From contig ARYC01017547.1 of NCBI GenBank assembly GCA_000711775.1, positions 1 to 64,000 on the forward strand: 64,000 bases of DNA, read 5' to 3'. The number at the start of each line of letters is the position of its first letter. Positions within the stretch are counted from its first letter, which is position 1. Below the pieces are notes generated by a model. The model was not told where the DNA came from. It was given only the letters and a program-made list of their open reading frames with translations, and did not search any database. This DNA is from Oxytricha trifallax (Eukaryota; Ciliophora; Spirotrichea; Sporadotrichida; Oxytrichidae). Made by a program: the position numbers and the translations under genes. Of the stretch, positions 34,343-45,609 are shown piece after piece.

Positions 34343-35793
34343 CAGTCAAACAATAACTTGGCATCATGAGGCAACTTTCTAAACTTAATTTCTCCTAACC
34401 AACTAATTATCTAGTCGATTGTTTGTTCTGATCTGTTATTAGGCTTCAGGATAATTTGCTCAGCCATATCTCTCATTTTACCTTTTATCTTATTTTGCTC
34501 TCGATACTGCTGGATTATTTGCTTTGAATCTTTTTCTCTTCTGCAACTGTAATAGTCATTTCTTTGCATATCGCACTCTATTATTATTTCTGCTAGAGCC
34601 CATATTTCCCACTTAATATCTCCATTCCTCCAATCTTCTCTCTCTTGAAAATATCCAGGAGTGCCACAAACGTTGGCCAGTACTGAAGTTTCAACTCTCT
34701 ACGATCTATTGAAGTCTATTATTACCACTCTGAGTGGTGAAAAGTCCAGTATTATTTTTTCAGGCTTAAAATCTCTGTGCACGTATCCCAAAGTATGTAG
34801 CTCCTCAATACCTTTGCAGACATTTGTTAGAATTAGAGGTAGTTACTTTGGACACCGTTAGTCTTAAATATAATCTCTTAATGTCATTTAGTATAAAGGT
34901 AGGCGAAAAGCTACATGATTTAAAGCAAGGAGAATTGCTTCAAGTTTAATAATAAATCTGCTCTGCTCTGTCTATCCCTTGCTTTAGTAAGAGCTTGATA
35001 CTCATTGAAAAACTCAATTTGATACTTGTCATCACATTTAAAGTAATTAAATGGATAAATCTTGTAAGCAAACTGCTTATCAGTTATGACTTTTATCTCA
35101 AAAATATCCTCAAGAATAAGATAACTTTCTTTGCACTCAGTTAGGCCAATTATATTCAATATTGGAAGCTTGAGTGAATGCATCTTGAGTGTAATTTTTA
35201 CTATCTAAGAGGCAGGGAGGTTTCTCACTGCTTTAATGAGTTTATTCTTTTTTTAAATCTTTGCTTCAGAGATTCTAAAGGGTCTCTTGGATTTCTTTTT
35301 TGAAGAAATACTTCACCAGTCTCAGGATCTATGACCTCAACTTTTTACCATGGTGTTTTTCAAGGTGAACTTTAAGATCCCTTGAATGATTGTATTACTT
35401 ATTAGAGCAAGGGCAGAAATATTTTCCATCTATCTTATCATGCTTAAGATAGAGCTTGGGTTTGTTAGAATGCTGCTCTAAAGTATGAAGTTTGAGATCA
35501 GATTTATAAGTAAAGTTCTTCTTAAACTCTTCACAAAAATTTTCGATTTTTATTTCTTTTTTCTCTTCCTCCTTTTAAGCCATTTTTATTATTATCTCGC
35601 ATTAAATTTATTAGCTCTGCATTTATATTTAGCGATTGAATTGTTATTCAAAGTCAGAAATCTTAGGTAAGAAAATTTAAGGTTCATATTAGGTAGAGGC
35701 ATCACAAGTCTCAATTTTCTTTTGATTAATGAAAGAAAGTTTTTGCTGGCTAATGCCAAGCAATGCCGCTTTTTTAAGTAAGTTACCGCTCAT
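34343..35793 (-). pseudogene. TBE F '57-kDa' zinc-finger/kinase gene, frameshifted
   Basis: Starts MSGNLLKKAALLGISQQKLS at 35793. Finger 1 has lost its second Cys (FCEEFKKNF); finger 2 is FCPCSNKQY...HLEKHH. A 1-nt loss near 35345 and at least two more shifts near 34870-34800 break the frame. Kinase pieces: TECKESYLILED (N-lobe), GYVHRDFKPEK, VIIDFNRS, CGTPGYFQ, then a C-lobe ending DAKLLFD before TGA 34343-34345. Homologous to the A-E protein but strongly diverged. Confidence 0.88.
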
Positions 35794-35999
35794 TTTATAA
35801 ATACTTTTAATAATTATATAAGCTGTTTAAATTCTACCTTTTTACAAAAGTAAGACCATATTCTCAAAGATTTAGAGAGGTTTAATAGGAACAGAGTGAA
35901 AGACATTAGTTTTATACTTCTAAACATTAGAGATAATTTATATACTAATTCATCCATTTTATACATTAAAATGCACCCTAATGTGTTTTGTGAAGTTAG

Positions 36000-36170
36000 G
36001 TGGAGCTCCTAAATTTGTTCTTGTTAATTTAGGAGGGGAGGCTTTAAAATTTAATTTTTTTAATATACCACCTAATACCGTTTTGAACTTTAATTCAACC
36101 TCCTAATTAAGTTTTAAATAAATTAGGAGCACCACCTTATTAAATTAATTATTATTGGGAGCAATTTAAT
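36000..36170. promoter_or_regulatory. Iteron region of TBE F, motif CTCCTAAT
   Basis: In the divergent gap between the 57-kDa and 22-kDa genes, repeats of GCTCCTAAATT, TTAGGAGG, CCTCCTAATTAAG and AATTAGGAGC occur in both orientations. They occupy the place where the A-E subfamily has GTACC repeats. Confidence 0.6.
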
Positions 36171-36358
36171 GGAGAAATTTTGATAAAAATGGAAGTCAAA
36201 CTTTGAAACTTGGAGAAAGTTCCTCCATCTTTATCTATTTATCTGATTCATGTTTACCTCCAAGTGGATCTCCCTATTTAGTAGTAAAATTTTAGTAAGT
36301 TTAGAATGGATATCCATAATTTTAAATTTCATAAATATTTATAGAAAGAGGAAGCAAG

Positions 36359-37150
36359 ATGGAATCTATGAATGATGCAATGAAGAGAATTTAATCTCAA
36401 GATTTAATAGGAAAATTCAGAAGTAAAGAAGATCTTTACAGATACTTGGTATAGCAAGGTAAGTTTTCACTTATAACTAACTTATTAACCATAGTTGGAT
36501 TGTTCTTGCCAACACAGGAGGGAACAAAAATATCATTCTTAAAAGCATTGCTAAGTGAAGAGAAAAAAGCTTTTAAGTATAATGAAATAAGAATGATCGA
36601 GATACCTAACTACCCTGAAATATCAGTAACAAACCTCTATGATGATGCTATGAGTGATCCAGATGTTGCTCTCTACCTTCCATCAAAGCTATAACTCTCT
36701 AATAAGTTGCCAGAGAGAAACTTCTTCTTTGGTGTCCTTGGAACTCTGAAACCTGAGTCCTTAAATGAAGTAATTTAAGAAGCTAACAAGAAACGATATA
36801 GCATCTCCCCTGAAGACAAAGAGAAGCAGGGAATTAAAATCAGCAACACCTGGCTTTAGGAACTGCAGAAGCATCCATTCATCTCAAGTAAGCTTAGTCT
36901 TCTAAATTTATAGAAAAACCTGGTACTGTAATACTTTATGAAAGAGAGCAGCAAATTAAATAGAGAGAGAAAGTCTCAAAAAGTAAAGCATGTATTGAGT
37001 AAGAGACTCTTCAAAGATTTATAAAAGCCAGAAGAGATGAACATAGATGCAGGAGCTGGCACTAAGAGAAGAAACATAGGCCCAAGCAAGCCTTAAGAGG
37101 AAGAAAAGAAAGAGAAGCCAAATCCCTTTACGGGCAAATTTAATATGTGA
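36359..37150 (+). CDS. TBE F '22-kDa' protein gene
   Basis: ATG 36359, TGA 37148-37150. Intron 1 at 36459-36494 (GTAAG...ATAG, 36 nt) has the same phase as in A-E. Exon 2 reads GLFLPTQEGTKISFLKALL, IPNYPEISVTNLYDDAM and FFFGVLGTL. The second-intron sequence is present (36888-36913), but a net 2-nt change downstream means the frame is kept only if this intron is retained; unspliced there, the ORF is open to the stop (251 residues). It ends NIDAGAGTKRRN and a Lys/Glu-rich tail. Confidence 0.82.
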
Positions 37151-37156
37151 ACTTAT

Positions 37157-38206
37157 TCATTCGTTTAAATCTAAAACTTATTTATATACACAAAATCTCC
37201 CTTCTCTTGCGCATACTTTAGCTTTCTCATCGCTGACTCTCTTAGCAGCACTCTTAATAAAATCTACTGTATCAATCATTAGATCGTGCATCAAATAATA
37301 GATTAGAAGTTTATTATAGTGGCCTTTTAATAGACCCCAATATAGTTCAATTCCATTGAATTGAGGACTATAAGGAACATTAAATACATGTGTTATGTTT
37401 AGCCTTTCATATTCTTTCCTTGAGTATTTAGTTTTATGAACTGATAAGTTATCAACGAATAGAATAATCTCTTAGTCAGCGTATTTGTCTCTGAGCTTCT
37501 GTAAAAACTATATTTATTATTCAGTCTTAATAGAGCGAGGGTGGATAACATAAGTCTCTAGCCCACTATCGCCACTTATTCCACCAAGTATAGCATTAGT
37601 TTAAACCTTAACCTTTTAATCATGTACTTCAATATTGCTGTAGCTCTTATACTATGACCTCGAAATAAACGTATTGAATATGAATACTGCCTCATCAGCG
37701 TGATTGAACTTTAAATTAAGCTCTCAAGACCTCTGCATTTAATCAAATATATAATTTAAATTAATCTTATAAAATGGAACAATAAAGTCAATCACTCTCT
37801 TAATGCGAATGACTGTCTTGTAAGATATTCCATTCTTTTTATAAATGTTAGCTATCAATTAAGCAGATATATGAAGCTTAGGAAATTGGCGATGAAACAT
37901 CACAGCTCTCTAGGCAAGAGAGAAGTGAGCCCAGTATTTTAGAGTCTTATCATTAGTAAGATAATCGATATGATACTGCTAAAATTTTAGAGGTCTTTTA
38001 AGCTTAGAATTAAGCTGCTATCTTTTTAAATTAAATGCTAATAGACAGTGAGACCTCACAGTTGCAGGAGATTTATGGAGCAGTCTTGCTATAGATGAAT
38101 AATTTAGAATAGGTTTGAGTTGATCACTATATTCATCACATACATAGCGTAACTTAAACAATACATCTATATACTCACTGTCATAAACTGACCCCAAACC
38201 TCGCAT
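37157..38206 (-). pseudogene. TBE F transposase, one nonsense codon
   Basis: ATG 38206 (MRGLGSVYDSEY), TGA 37157-37159; 349 codons with one internal TGA at 37724-37726 (codon 161). HTH region with LLHKSPATVRSHC, then HADEAVF, LFVDNLSVHKT and NGIELYW (D,D34E intact). Tail-to-tail with the 22-kDa gene, 6 bp apart, as in A-E. Confidence 0.93.
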
Positions 38207-38344
38207 ATGCTCACTTAAATTACTAATATTTAAATATTTAACCCCAACATAAACCCTATTAAAACCCTAATAAAGTATGCACTAATAGTCTACTTTTATC
38301 AATCAAAAACTCAATCAAACTACTGAAAGAGTTTTGGGGTTTTG

Positions 38345-38715
38345 AATGTAGATGATCCTGTAGCAGTTTTTTTTGTGTGCCCTCTGTGACTATTGACGTC
38401 TCAGCCAATGGAGTCCTAATCCACTCTAGCACTTCAGATCACATTTATCCTATATCACTTATCGACCTCAAAAGATCCGGTTCAGATGCCAAGTAAGTCG
38501 AAGTTGATTAGTATTTAGAAAGCAGCAAAAGCAATACACTCTCTCTCAACTACTCTTTCATCCTTGTGCTTATCTCAACAGATTCAGAACAAATGATTTT
38601 GTTAAATTATGCTCCTCTTTAAAAATGCACTGTTCTACATACACTAGCTCAATCTCTAGCTGCCCAAAGAATAAGATGTATTTGTCATTATTGCAAGAGA
38701 TAGTTTCAAGATTAA
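38345..38715 (+). pseudogene. YHYH-domain gene 2, part after TBE F (no TBE at the copy B site)
   Basis: Aligns with YHYH gene 1 across the TBE B insertion point: VSANGVLIHSSTSDH, KQVEVDQYLESS and CAY, then through ATGCACTGTTCTACATAC to GCAAGAGATAG. It therefore shows the uninterrupted form of the region that TBE B split. The YHYH tetrad is lost and substitutions are many. Removing TBE F with one AAT joins KGFQLRKDIINKN and VDDPVAVFF in frame. Confidence 0.68.
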
Positions 38716-38719
38716 TGGT

Positions 38720-39091
38720 TCATTCAAAACAATTGGAACTCTTTAGCAGTCTTGCGAAATTGCTGTGAGTAATAGATTTAAATTGAAGGATAGCATATAT
38801 ACTTTTATTCCTAACGAGGCTTGCTAAAGAATACTCGATCAAGCCGTCGATGCAACTGTATTCCTGCTTGCTACGTCGAGGGTTGGAGATTGACCAGTAG
38901 CAGGAGCCAACGATGAGCAAACCCCCAAGGTGACATGCTTGCTGGAAAACTTCAGCAATGAAGTCCATACTAAGAAGAGAATCTTAAGCTTGTTATGGAA
39001 ACTCTACGGCTCCCACACCATCCACTGTTATAACATCGGAACCGCATCCATATAACCATAGAGTGCCACCTAAGTAGGAGGCGTTTGACAT
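38720..39091 (-). CDS. Candidate coding segment on the minus strand (unrecognised)
   Basis: ATG 39091 (MSNASYLGGTLWLYGCGSD) to the stop at 38720-38722, 123 residues with two or three TAA/TAG Gln codons. It continues DVITVDGVGAVEF, then HLGGLLIVGSCYW. GC is higher than the flanks and the first 80 residues look like a folded globular protein. No family recognised. It may be one MDS-like piece in the opposite orientation to its neighbours. Confidence 0.42.
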
Positions 39092-39099
39092 TCACGTTT

Positions 39100-40254
39100 T
39101 AAGACGCCCAGAAAGAAGAGCAAGGAGCTCATTAAAGACATCATCATTAATGATTTATCATTATGCTACTCCGTTACTAAAAAGGACGCTCCCAAGGTGC
39201 TCCATAGTGGATTTTTCTAGTATATGTTCAAAAACAACAACAACTTTATACCTTGGCCTACACATGCTGATGTCCTCAATATTAGAAATTACTATTACTG
39301 ATTTCTTACCTCATTCTTGTCCATGAACGGAAGTGAGGATCATATATAAGGTGCAGAAAGATTGAAAAGTCCGAGATGTGCCTAAAGGTTAGCATAAGGA
39401 TGATATTGAATTCCTCTAGACAGAATGGGAATATACCAAAGTTATACCACCGCACACATTATGAATAGAAATTGTCACAGAAGGAAGGGGATACGCGTTG
39501 ATGATCTACATGTATAATTACTGGAGTTGGACATCATCATCATAACGATTACCAAGGAAAATTGAATCAAAGCTTTCGCCAAATGAAATAGGGTGTTCCT
39601 CGAAATACCTAATCGTCCTTTCTCAGGGAACCTGTCTAAGTCGAAGATTCGATCTCACTAGAAATTTGGAATGAAATTGCCTTGAACCACAGTCTTTCGG
39701 TTGGGAAGTAGTTTGCAATACTTTTTTTAAATGCCGGTAAGCCGAATTCGAGAACTAATCTCTTGCTAAAAAATTAGTAAAAAAAAGAATAAAAGAGAGA
39801 TTTGCAATTAGGGTGCTATAGAGGATAAAAAGCCAGATAAAAGTAAAAAAGATACGAGGACGATGAGCAGCCAGCTGATTCTTAAGTTCAGTAGTAAGTA
39901 GCGAGAGCTAATTAAGGCTTGGTTTATGTGGGTAAATATTAAGAAATGTAAAATGAGTATTTTCTAACTCAAGCTATATACTCTCAATGAAAGAAACCAT
40001 TTATAGAAATAACAGTAATCAAGCAAACAAGATTAGATTCTTTAAAATTCGATTAACTCTATTAAGATAAATTTTTTAGTAAACAAGCTGAATAGCATCC
40101 GAACAATAAGAAATTTAATTTTTTCATCAACAAGACTGGTGGCTTAAAAATAAAGAATAAATAGATTCAAAAACAAGTTGGAGGAGGAAGATTAGTAGCT
40201 GGAATGATTTTTGAAATGTAGATTTATCCAATAAATTTTGCTCATATAAAGTGA
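39100..40254 (+). pseudogene. Host coding island(s), interrupted frames (unrecognised)
   Basis: GC-richer DNA with protein-like plus-strand segments: KKSKELIKDIIINDLSLCYS, SGFFQYMF, FIPWPTHADVLNIRNYYY (39108-39300); DIEFLQTEWEYTKVIPPHTL and IEIVTEGRGYALMIYMYNYW (39400-39530); YEDDEQPADSQ, GLVYVGKYQEM (39850-39950); NFFINKTGGLKIKNKQ and GGGRLVAGMIF (40110-40254, TGA). Several TGAs and frame changes occur, so this is either a pseudogene or several macronuclear segments separated by short eliminated sequences. Confidence 0.45.
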
Positions 40255-40800
40255 TGATTATGAATTTATTAAACAAAAAAATCTCAAATATTAAAGTATA
40301 TTTGTTTAAATTTTTTAATTTATCAGAAGTTTTAAATATGATATTATTAAAATTAAAAGTTTATTTATAAAATTAAACATTGAAATTTTATTAGAAAAAG
40401 TATTATTTTATTCTAAAAATTAAATAAAATGTTTTACAAATATATGTTTTATAAAATAAATAATATCTTATTTCTTAATTTCAACGTTATAGATTTATTA
40501 AATATCATTGAATAATTTTTAAAAAGAAGCTTTACTATAAAAGTGTTTACATCAAGACTAATTTTATCTTATTAGATATTTTAATCTCAATTTTAAATAA
40601 TGAAGCATTTCTTAATATTTAAAAAAATCTAATTCTAATTATTTCAATCTGAATTTTGGTTAGATTTTAATTAAATATAATTTATTAAGATTAGTAAAGT
40701 TTATCATCAACCTTTGAATAATGAATTTTATTATACAATATAATCATAGAATTTACAAAATTAAATTTATTCTTATTCAAAACCGCATTGTTTTTAGATG

Positions 40801-41594
40801 AATTAAGCTATTTGAGAGAACGTTTGAATATTTTATCAAAACTAGTAATAGAATAATGTTTAGATGAAGCATGATAAAGTCTAAATTATTTCTGATTATA
40901 GTGATCTAGTACCATAAGATTATACTGAGACTGTAGATACATCTTAGAAATCGGTTCTGGTTTTGACCCTTATCTTTCAAGCATATAAAGTAGCATTTAA
41001 TATCGTTGTATATTTGCAATCTCAATCATATCTACGTTTAAGACTGCGATTCAGTGATCCTTTGAAAAACCAGACCTACATTTTTACCCTTTAATTTTTA
41101 AAAATTTTGAATAGTTTAATTAAATTAATCAAGCTGATAAACTTTAAAGTTTTACTTCTTTTAAAATAATCATCATGCTAATCTTTTTAATCAAAAGAAA
41201 TATTATTAAAAAGATTAGCATGATGATTATTTTAAAAGAAGTAAAACTTTAAAGTTTATCAGCTTGATTAATTTAATTAAACTATTCAAAATTTTTAAAA
41301 ATTAAAGGGTAAAAATGTAGGTCTGGTTTTTCAAAGGATCACTGAATCGCAGTCTTAAACGTAGATATGATTGAGATTGCAAATATACAACGATATTAAA
41401 TGCTACTTTATATGCTTGAAAGATAAGGGTCAAAACCAGAACCGATTTCTAAGATGTATCTACAGTCTCAGTATAATCTTATGGTACTAGATCACTATAA
41501 TCAGAAATAATTTAGACTTTATCATGCTTCATCTAAACATTATTCTATTACTAGTTTTGATAAAATATTCAAACGTTCTCTCAAATAGCTTAAT
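40801..41594. repeat. Palindrome P7 (794 bp, arms about 385 bp)
   Basis: Nearly perfect inverted repeat around a spacer of roughly 20 bp at 41197. Outer ends AATTAAGCTATTTGAGAG and complement. No conserved ORF. Confidence 0.9.
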
Positions 41595-41599
41595 TTCCT

Positions 41600-42655
41600 A
41601 ATATTTAGTAATTTAAAAGAATTTATAGATTTTGAAAAGATCGAAATTTAAAAACTTAAAAATAAAAATTAATATTTAAGTTATCAATCATCATATTTTA
41701 ATTTTCAAATTGATACATTTGTAAAACAATAATAAATTTATAAGACAAAATTTTTTCAGCAAAAATAATTTCTTGAACATTTCTTAATTTTTATAAGGAA
41801 AAGTTTTTTAAAAATATTAAAAATAAAAATTCTTTTTAATTTCAATAATTTATGATAATATTACAATTAAATAATCTTTAACACCTTTTTTTTTAATATT
41901 AAATTATCATGTTTAACATCTTTTAAATTGTTGAATAAAAAAAAATTGGTAATTAGGAAACTAATTTATCATTAAAAATAGTTAGTCACTTTTTTAATTT
42001 AACTATAAACTTCCTTATGATAAATTTAATTACTTACAATAATAATTATCCAAATATTAAATTAATATAATGGGTGTAAGAAAGTTTCCTGCCATTATGA
42101 ATTTTACAGCTCTTACAAAAGTTTCTTGCCCCTACATTAAAATTTATATTATTCATTCACACTTAATTTATAAAATTTTTAATTTAAAATTATCAAAATT
42201 ATCCAATAATTCCTTTTATATAAATATATCTTGTCAGATATGTTTTACTTATTATTTTAAGAAATAATATATGCAAATTAGATAAATTTTTGAATTTTTT
42301 ATCATGATAAAACAAAATTTTTAAAATATAAATTATTATAATATAATTTATGACATAGACTATGATAAATTATATTGAAATTATATATTTTTATGTCAGG
42401 AAATTTCCTCCTTAATCTTATTAATAAATAAACAATGGTATCAATGTTAAAACTGATTATTTTTTAAAAAATTCATTATCAATAATTATTCATTAAATAA
42501 TATTATCATTATTATTATAGTGATTTCCTTAAATTTTAATAGTTCTTAATTATTGTATTTTCTTTAAGATTAATTTTTAGTTATTTATTTTTTAACTATA
42601 TTATAATAAATTATCTCTTAATAAATATCTGTTTTTCACAATTACATATTTATAA
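41600..42655. other. AT-rich interval, nothing recognised
   Basis: An ORF at 42070-42267 is open but of chance-type composition. No ITR, RNA gene or palindrome seen. Confidence 0.45.
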
Positions 42656-42751
42656 TTTTAACTTCCAATTTAGGACAAGGATGAAAACGATGATAATTCA
42701 TCTTCATTATCCTTACAATTTGGTAAATTGGAACAACAATATCCTTTGAGT
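42656..42751 (+). CDS. Gln-rich host coding sequence beta, part before TBE G
   Basis: The frame reads DKDENDDNSSSLSLQFGKLE up to the AGT target site. With TBE G removed and one AGT kept, it continues in frame at 46797 (YPLSFQDLNNPQLFDYEQ). The acidic, Ser/Gln-rich composition is like disordered ciliate proteins. No family recognised. Confidence 0.45.
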
Positions 42752-42899
42752 CAAAACCCTAAAATCTTTTCAGAAGATTAATTAAATTTTATTATTGACA
42801 AAATTAGACTATTAATGCTTGCTTTATTAAATTTTTTAGGGTCTATGTAGGGAACTATGTCTAATTTATTATGGATAAAAAGTGTTTAATAATTACTAT

Positions 42900-44369
42900 A
42901 AGTTCAAACATGAACTTGCCATCATGGACTTTCTTTCTAAATTTAATATTTTCTAACGAACTTATTATATGATAATATTTTTCGTTCTGTTTATTTGTTA
43001 AGTCGTAAGATTATTTGCCATGCAATAAAATACATTTCATTTATTTTTATCTTATTTTGCTTCAAATACTGCTGTATTCTCTAATTTAAAACTTTCTTTT
43101 GTAGCTATTAATTTTTTGGCATCTAGTATTCTAATAATACTATTGCTGATAGCCCATATCTCCCACTTAATATAAAAATCTCTTCAGTTATTTTTCTCAG
43201 GAAAGTATCAAGGTGTACCATAAACGTTGCAAAAACAGACTCTTCAATTCACTTCCAGCAAAATGTTTTCATGCTTTTAATCTCTGTGTAAGTATCCTAA
43301 TGAATGATAAAATTTTAAGCCTTTATAAATAATTTTAAATAAAAATAGCTATTTTTAAACCCACTAAACTTGAATAAAGTCTCATGATATCTGTTAGAAT
43401 TAAGGAAGCAGAAAGCTACATGATCTTAAGCAATAGAAATTTAATCGATCTTAATTATGGATCTGCAATGTCTTATCCCTTTATTTATTAAGAGCTTTGG
43501 ACTCATTAATAAATTCCATTTTATACTTGTCATCACATTTGAAGTAGTTGAACTTATCTATGTTTTATGCTCACTGCTTATCTGTTTATAATTTTCTTTC
43601 AAAAGCTCATCCTAAAGTATAAGATTACTTACCTTACACTCTTAAAGTTATTATGTTCAATATTGGAAATTATAATTTTTATTATTTAATGCTGTAGGGA
43701 AATTAATACTGGGGCTTCAGCAAGCAAGATAGATAAATCAGATAATTTCATGCTTTGATTTTTGGGCATCCATAATGTTTAAATCTTTAGTATGACTTTA
43801 GTATTTTGAGTCATGGAGGATGCTTTTATAATTATCTTATTTCCTTTCTTAAATTTTTTTCTAAAAATTCTAAATGATTTCTTATCTAATTTTTTAAAGG
43901 AAGATCTCAGCAGTTTTAGGATCTATAATTTCAACCATCTAATCATTATAGCTTTTAGGTGAACTTTGAAATCCCTAGAAATATTATATTCCTAATTGAA
44001 ATAATGATAGAAATATTTCCATCTAGCATATAATGCTAGGTAGAGCTTGGGATTGTAAAAATAATGCTGCTGTAAATATAAGAATAGAGAATTTATTTAT
44101 AAGATGAGTTCTTCTCACACTATTAACTTAAATGTAATGCCTCAAACTAATTTTTCTATTCCTTCTCTTAAACTATTTTATTTGTAATTCACATTGAATT
44201 TGTTATATCTTTATTTCTATTTAATTATTAAATTGCTATTCAAACACCATACTTAAGTTAAAGAATTTCAGATTTGTACTAGTAAGAGGAATCTCTTTGA
44301 ATTAATGAAAGATTTTTTTTTTGCTGGCTAATGCTAAGCAATGCCGCTTTTCTTATTAAGTTGCTGCTC
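42900..44369 (-). pseudogene. TBE G '57-kDa' gene remnant
   Basis: Aligns with the F gene (for example the GCCGCATTGCTTAGC start region on the minus strand, the zinc-finger/linker DNA at 43900-44100 and the kinase at 43100-43650), but the start codon is changed (CAT to CAG on the plus strand) and the frame is broken throughout. Confidence 0.8.
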
Positions 44370-44829
44370 AGACTGTTTAAATTCTACATGATATAACAAA
44401 TTAGAGCATATGGTCAAAGATTTAGACAAGTTTATTGAAAAAAGGTGCTAGATTTACCTTAATGTTTCTTTATTTATGGAGAGTTTATATACTAATTCAT
44501 CCATTTCATTCATTGAAATGTACGTAAATATGTTTTGTGAGAAGGAGCTCTTATATTTGTTTTTTTAGAAATGTAAAAGATTATGTTAAATTTAAATTTT
44601 TTTTGTACCAACTAATAAAATTTATTATTATTAGGAGCAATTTTATAGAAAGAGTTTTATAAAAATGGAAGTCAATACTGAAACTAGGAAAAAATTTCGC
44701 CATCTTTTTCCATATATGTGATTTAGATTGACTCCAGTTGGATCTCACCTTTTGGTAAAAATATTGGTAGTTTTAGAATTGATTTCCTTAATTTAAATTT
44801 CATAAACATTTATAGAAAGTGCAAGCAAG

Positions 44830-45602
44830 ATGGAGTCCATGTGTGATGCAATGAAGTGAATATAATCTCAAGATGTAATAGAAAAATTCAGGAGTAAAGA
44901 AAACTTCAACAGATTCTTGGTGTTTCAGGGTAAGTTTCTCTATGATGATCTATAGAATTATTAATGATGGATTCTTCTAACCAACTGAAGAAGAACTATT
45001 ATTTTATTCTTAAAGCAATTCTAAGAAAAGGAAAACTTTTAAAACTAATGGATATAGTTATAGAGATTGTTAGCTATCTTAAAAATGAGTAAGAAATCTC
45101 TATGAAGGTACAATGATTAATCCTCATGTTGCTCTCTATCTTACATTAAAACTAAAAATCTCTAATAAGTTACCAGATAGAAACTTCTTCTTTGGTCTTC
45201 TTGCAACTCTAAAACTTGAGTACCTAAATGAAGTAGTCTCAAAGCTCACAAGAAAAGGTATAGGATGTTCTGAAGAAAATGAGAAGCAGAGAATAAAAAT
45301 CATCGACACCGAGCTGAATGAAAAGGGAAGCATCCATTAATTTCTAGTAAGCTTAAACTTCTAACATTATAGAAAATCTGGTAATGTTATATATTATGAA
45401 AGAGCATTCAAATTAGACAGAGAAAGAAAAGCTTAGGTAAAGTATTAATAGATTCAAAGACACTACAAAGATTTTTAAAAGAAAAAACGAGATGAACATA
45501 GATGCCTGAGCTGCCACTTAGAGAAGAAACATTGGCCCAATCAAGGCTTAAGAGGAATAAAAGAAAGAGAAGCCAAATCTCTTTATGAATAAATTTAACT
45601 TG
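44830..45602 (+). pseudogene. TBE G '22-kDa' gene remnant
   Basis: Starts MESMCDAMK at 44830 but has early lesions (TGA after AMK). A clean later stretch reads VALYLTLKLKISNKLPDRNF, then FFGLLATLKLEYLNEVVSK (45113-45340), homologous to the FFFGVLGTL region. The stop is altered. Confidence 0.82.
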
Positions 45603-45609
45603 TTAGCCT

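Larger units (their letters stand above)
34190..38344 (-). mobile_element. TBE: TBE transposon copy F (different subfamily, inverted)
   Basis: 4155 bp with termini CAAAACCCCAAAACTCTTTT and complement, about 105-bp inverted repeats unlike those of A-E beyond the C4A4 part, and AAT target duplication (34187-34189, 38345-38347). Gene order is mirror-imaged: 57-kDa (-), 22-kDa (+), transposase (-). Confidence 0.96.

Noticed and set aside
8672..39530. TGA codons at Trp-like positions as evidence of TGA reassignment
   Set aside because: The cases (copy A transposase codon 97, islands near 39300 and 39485) lie in decayed sequences. TGA ends the intact 22-kDa genes and all transposase frames at conserved positions, so it is a stop here.
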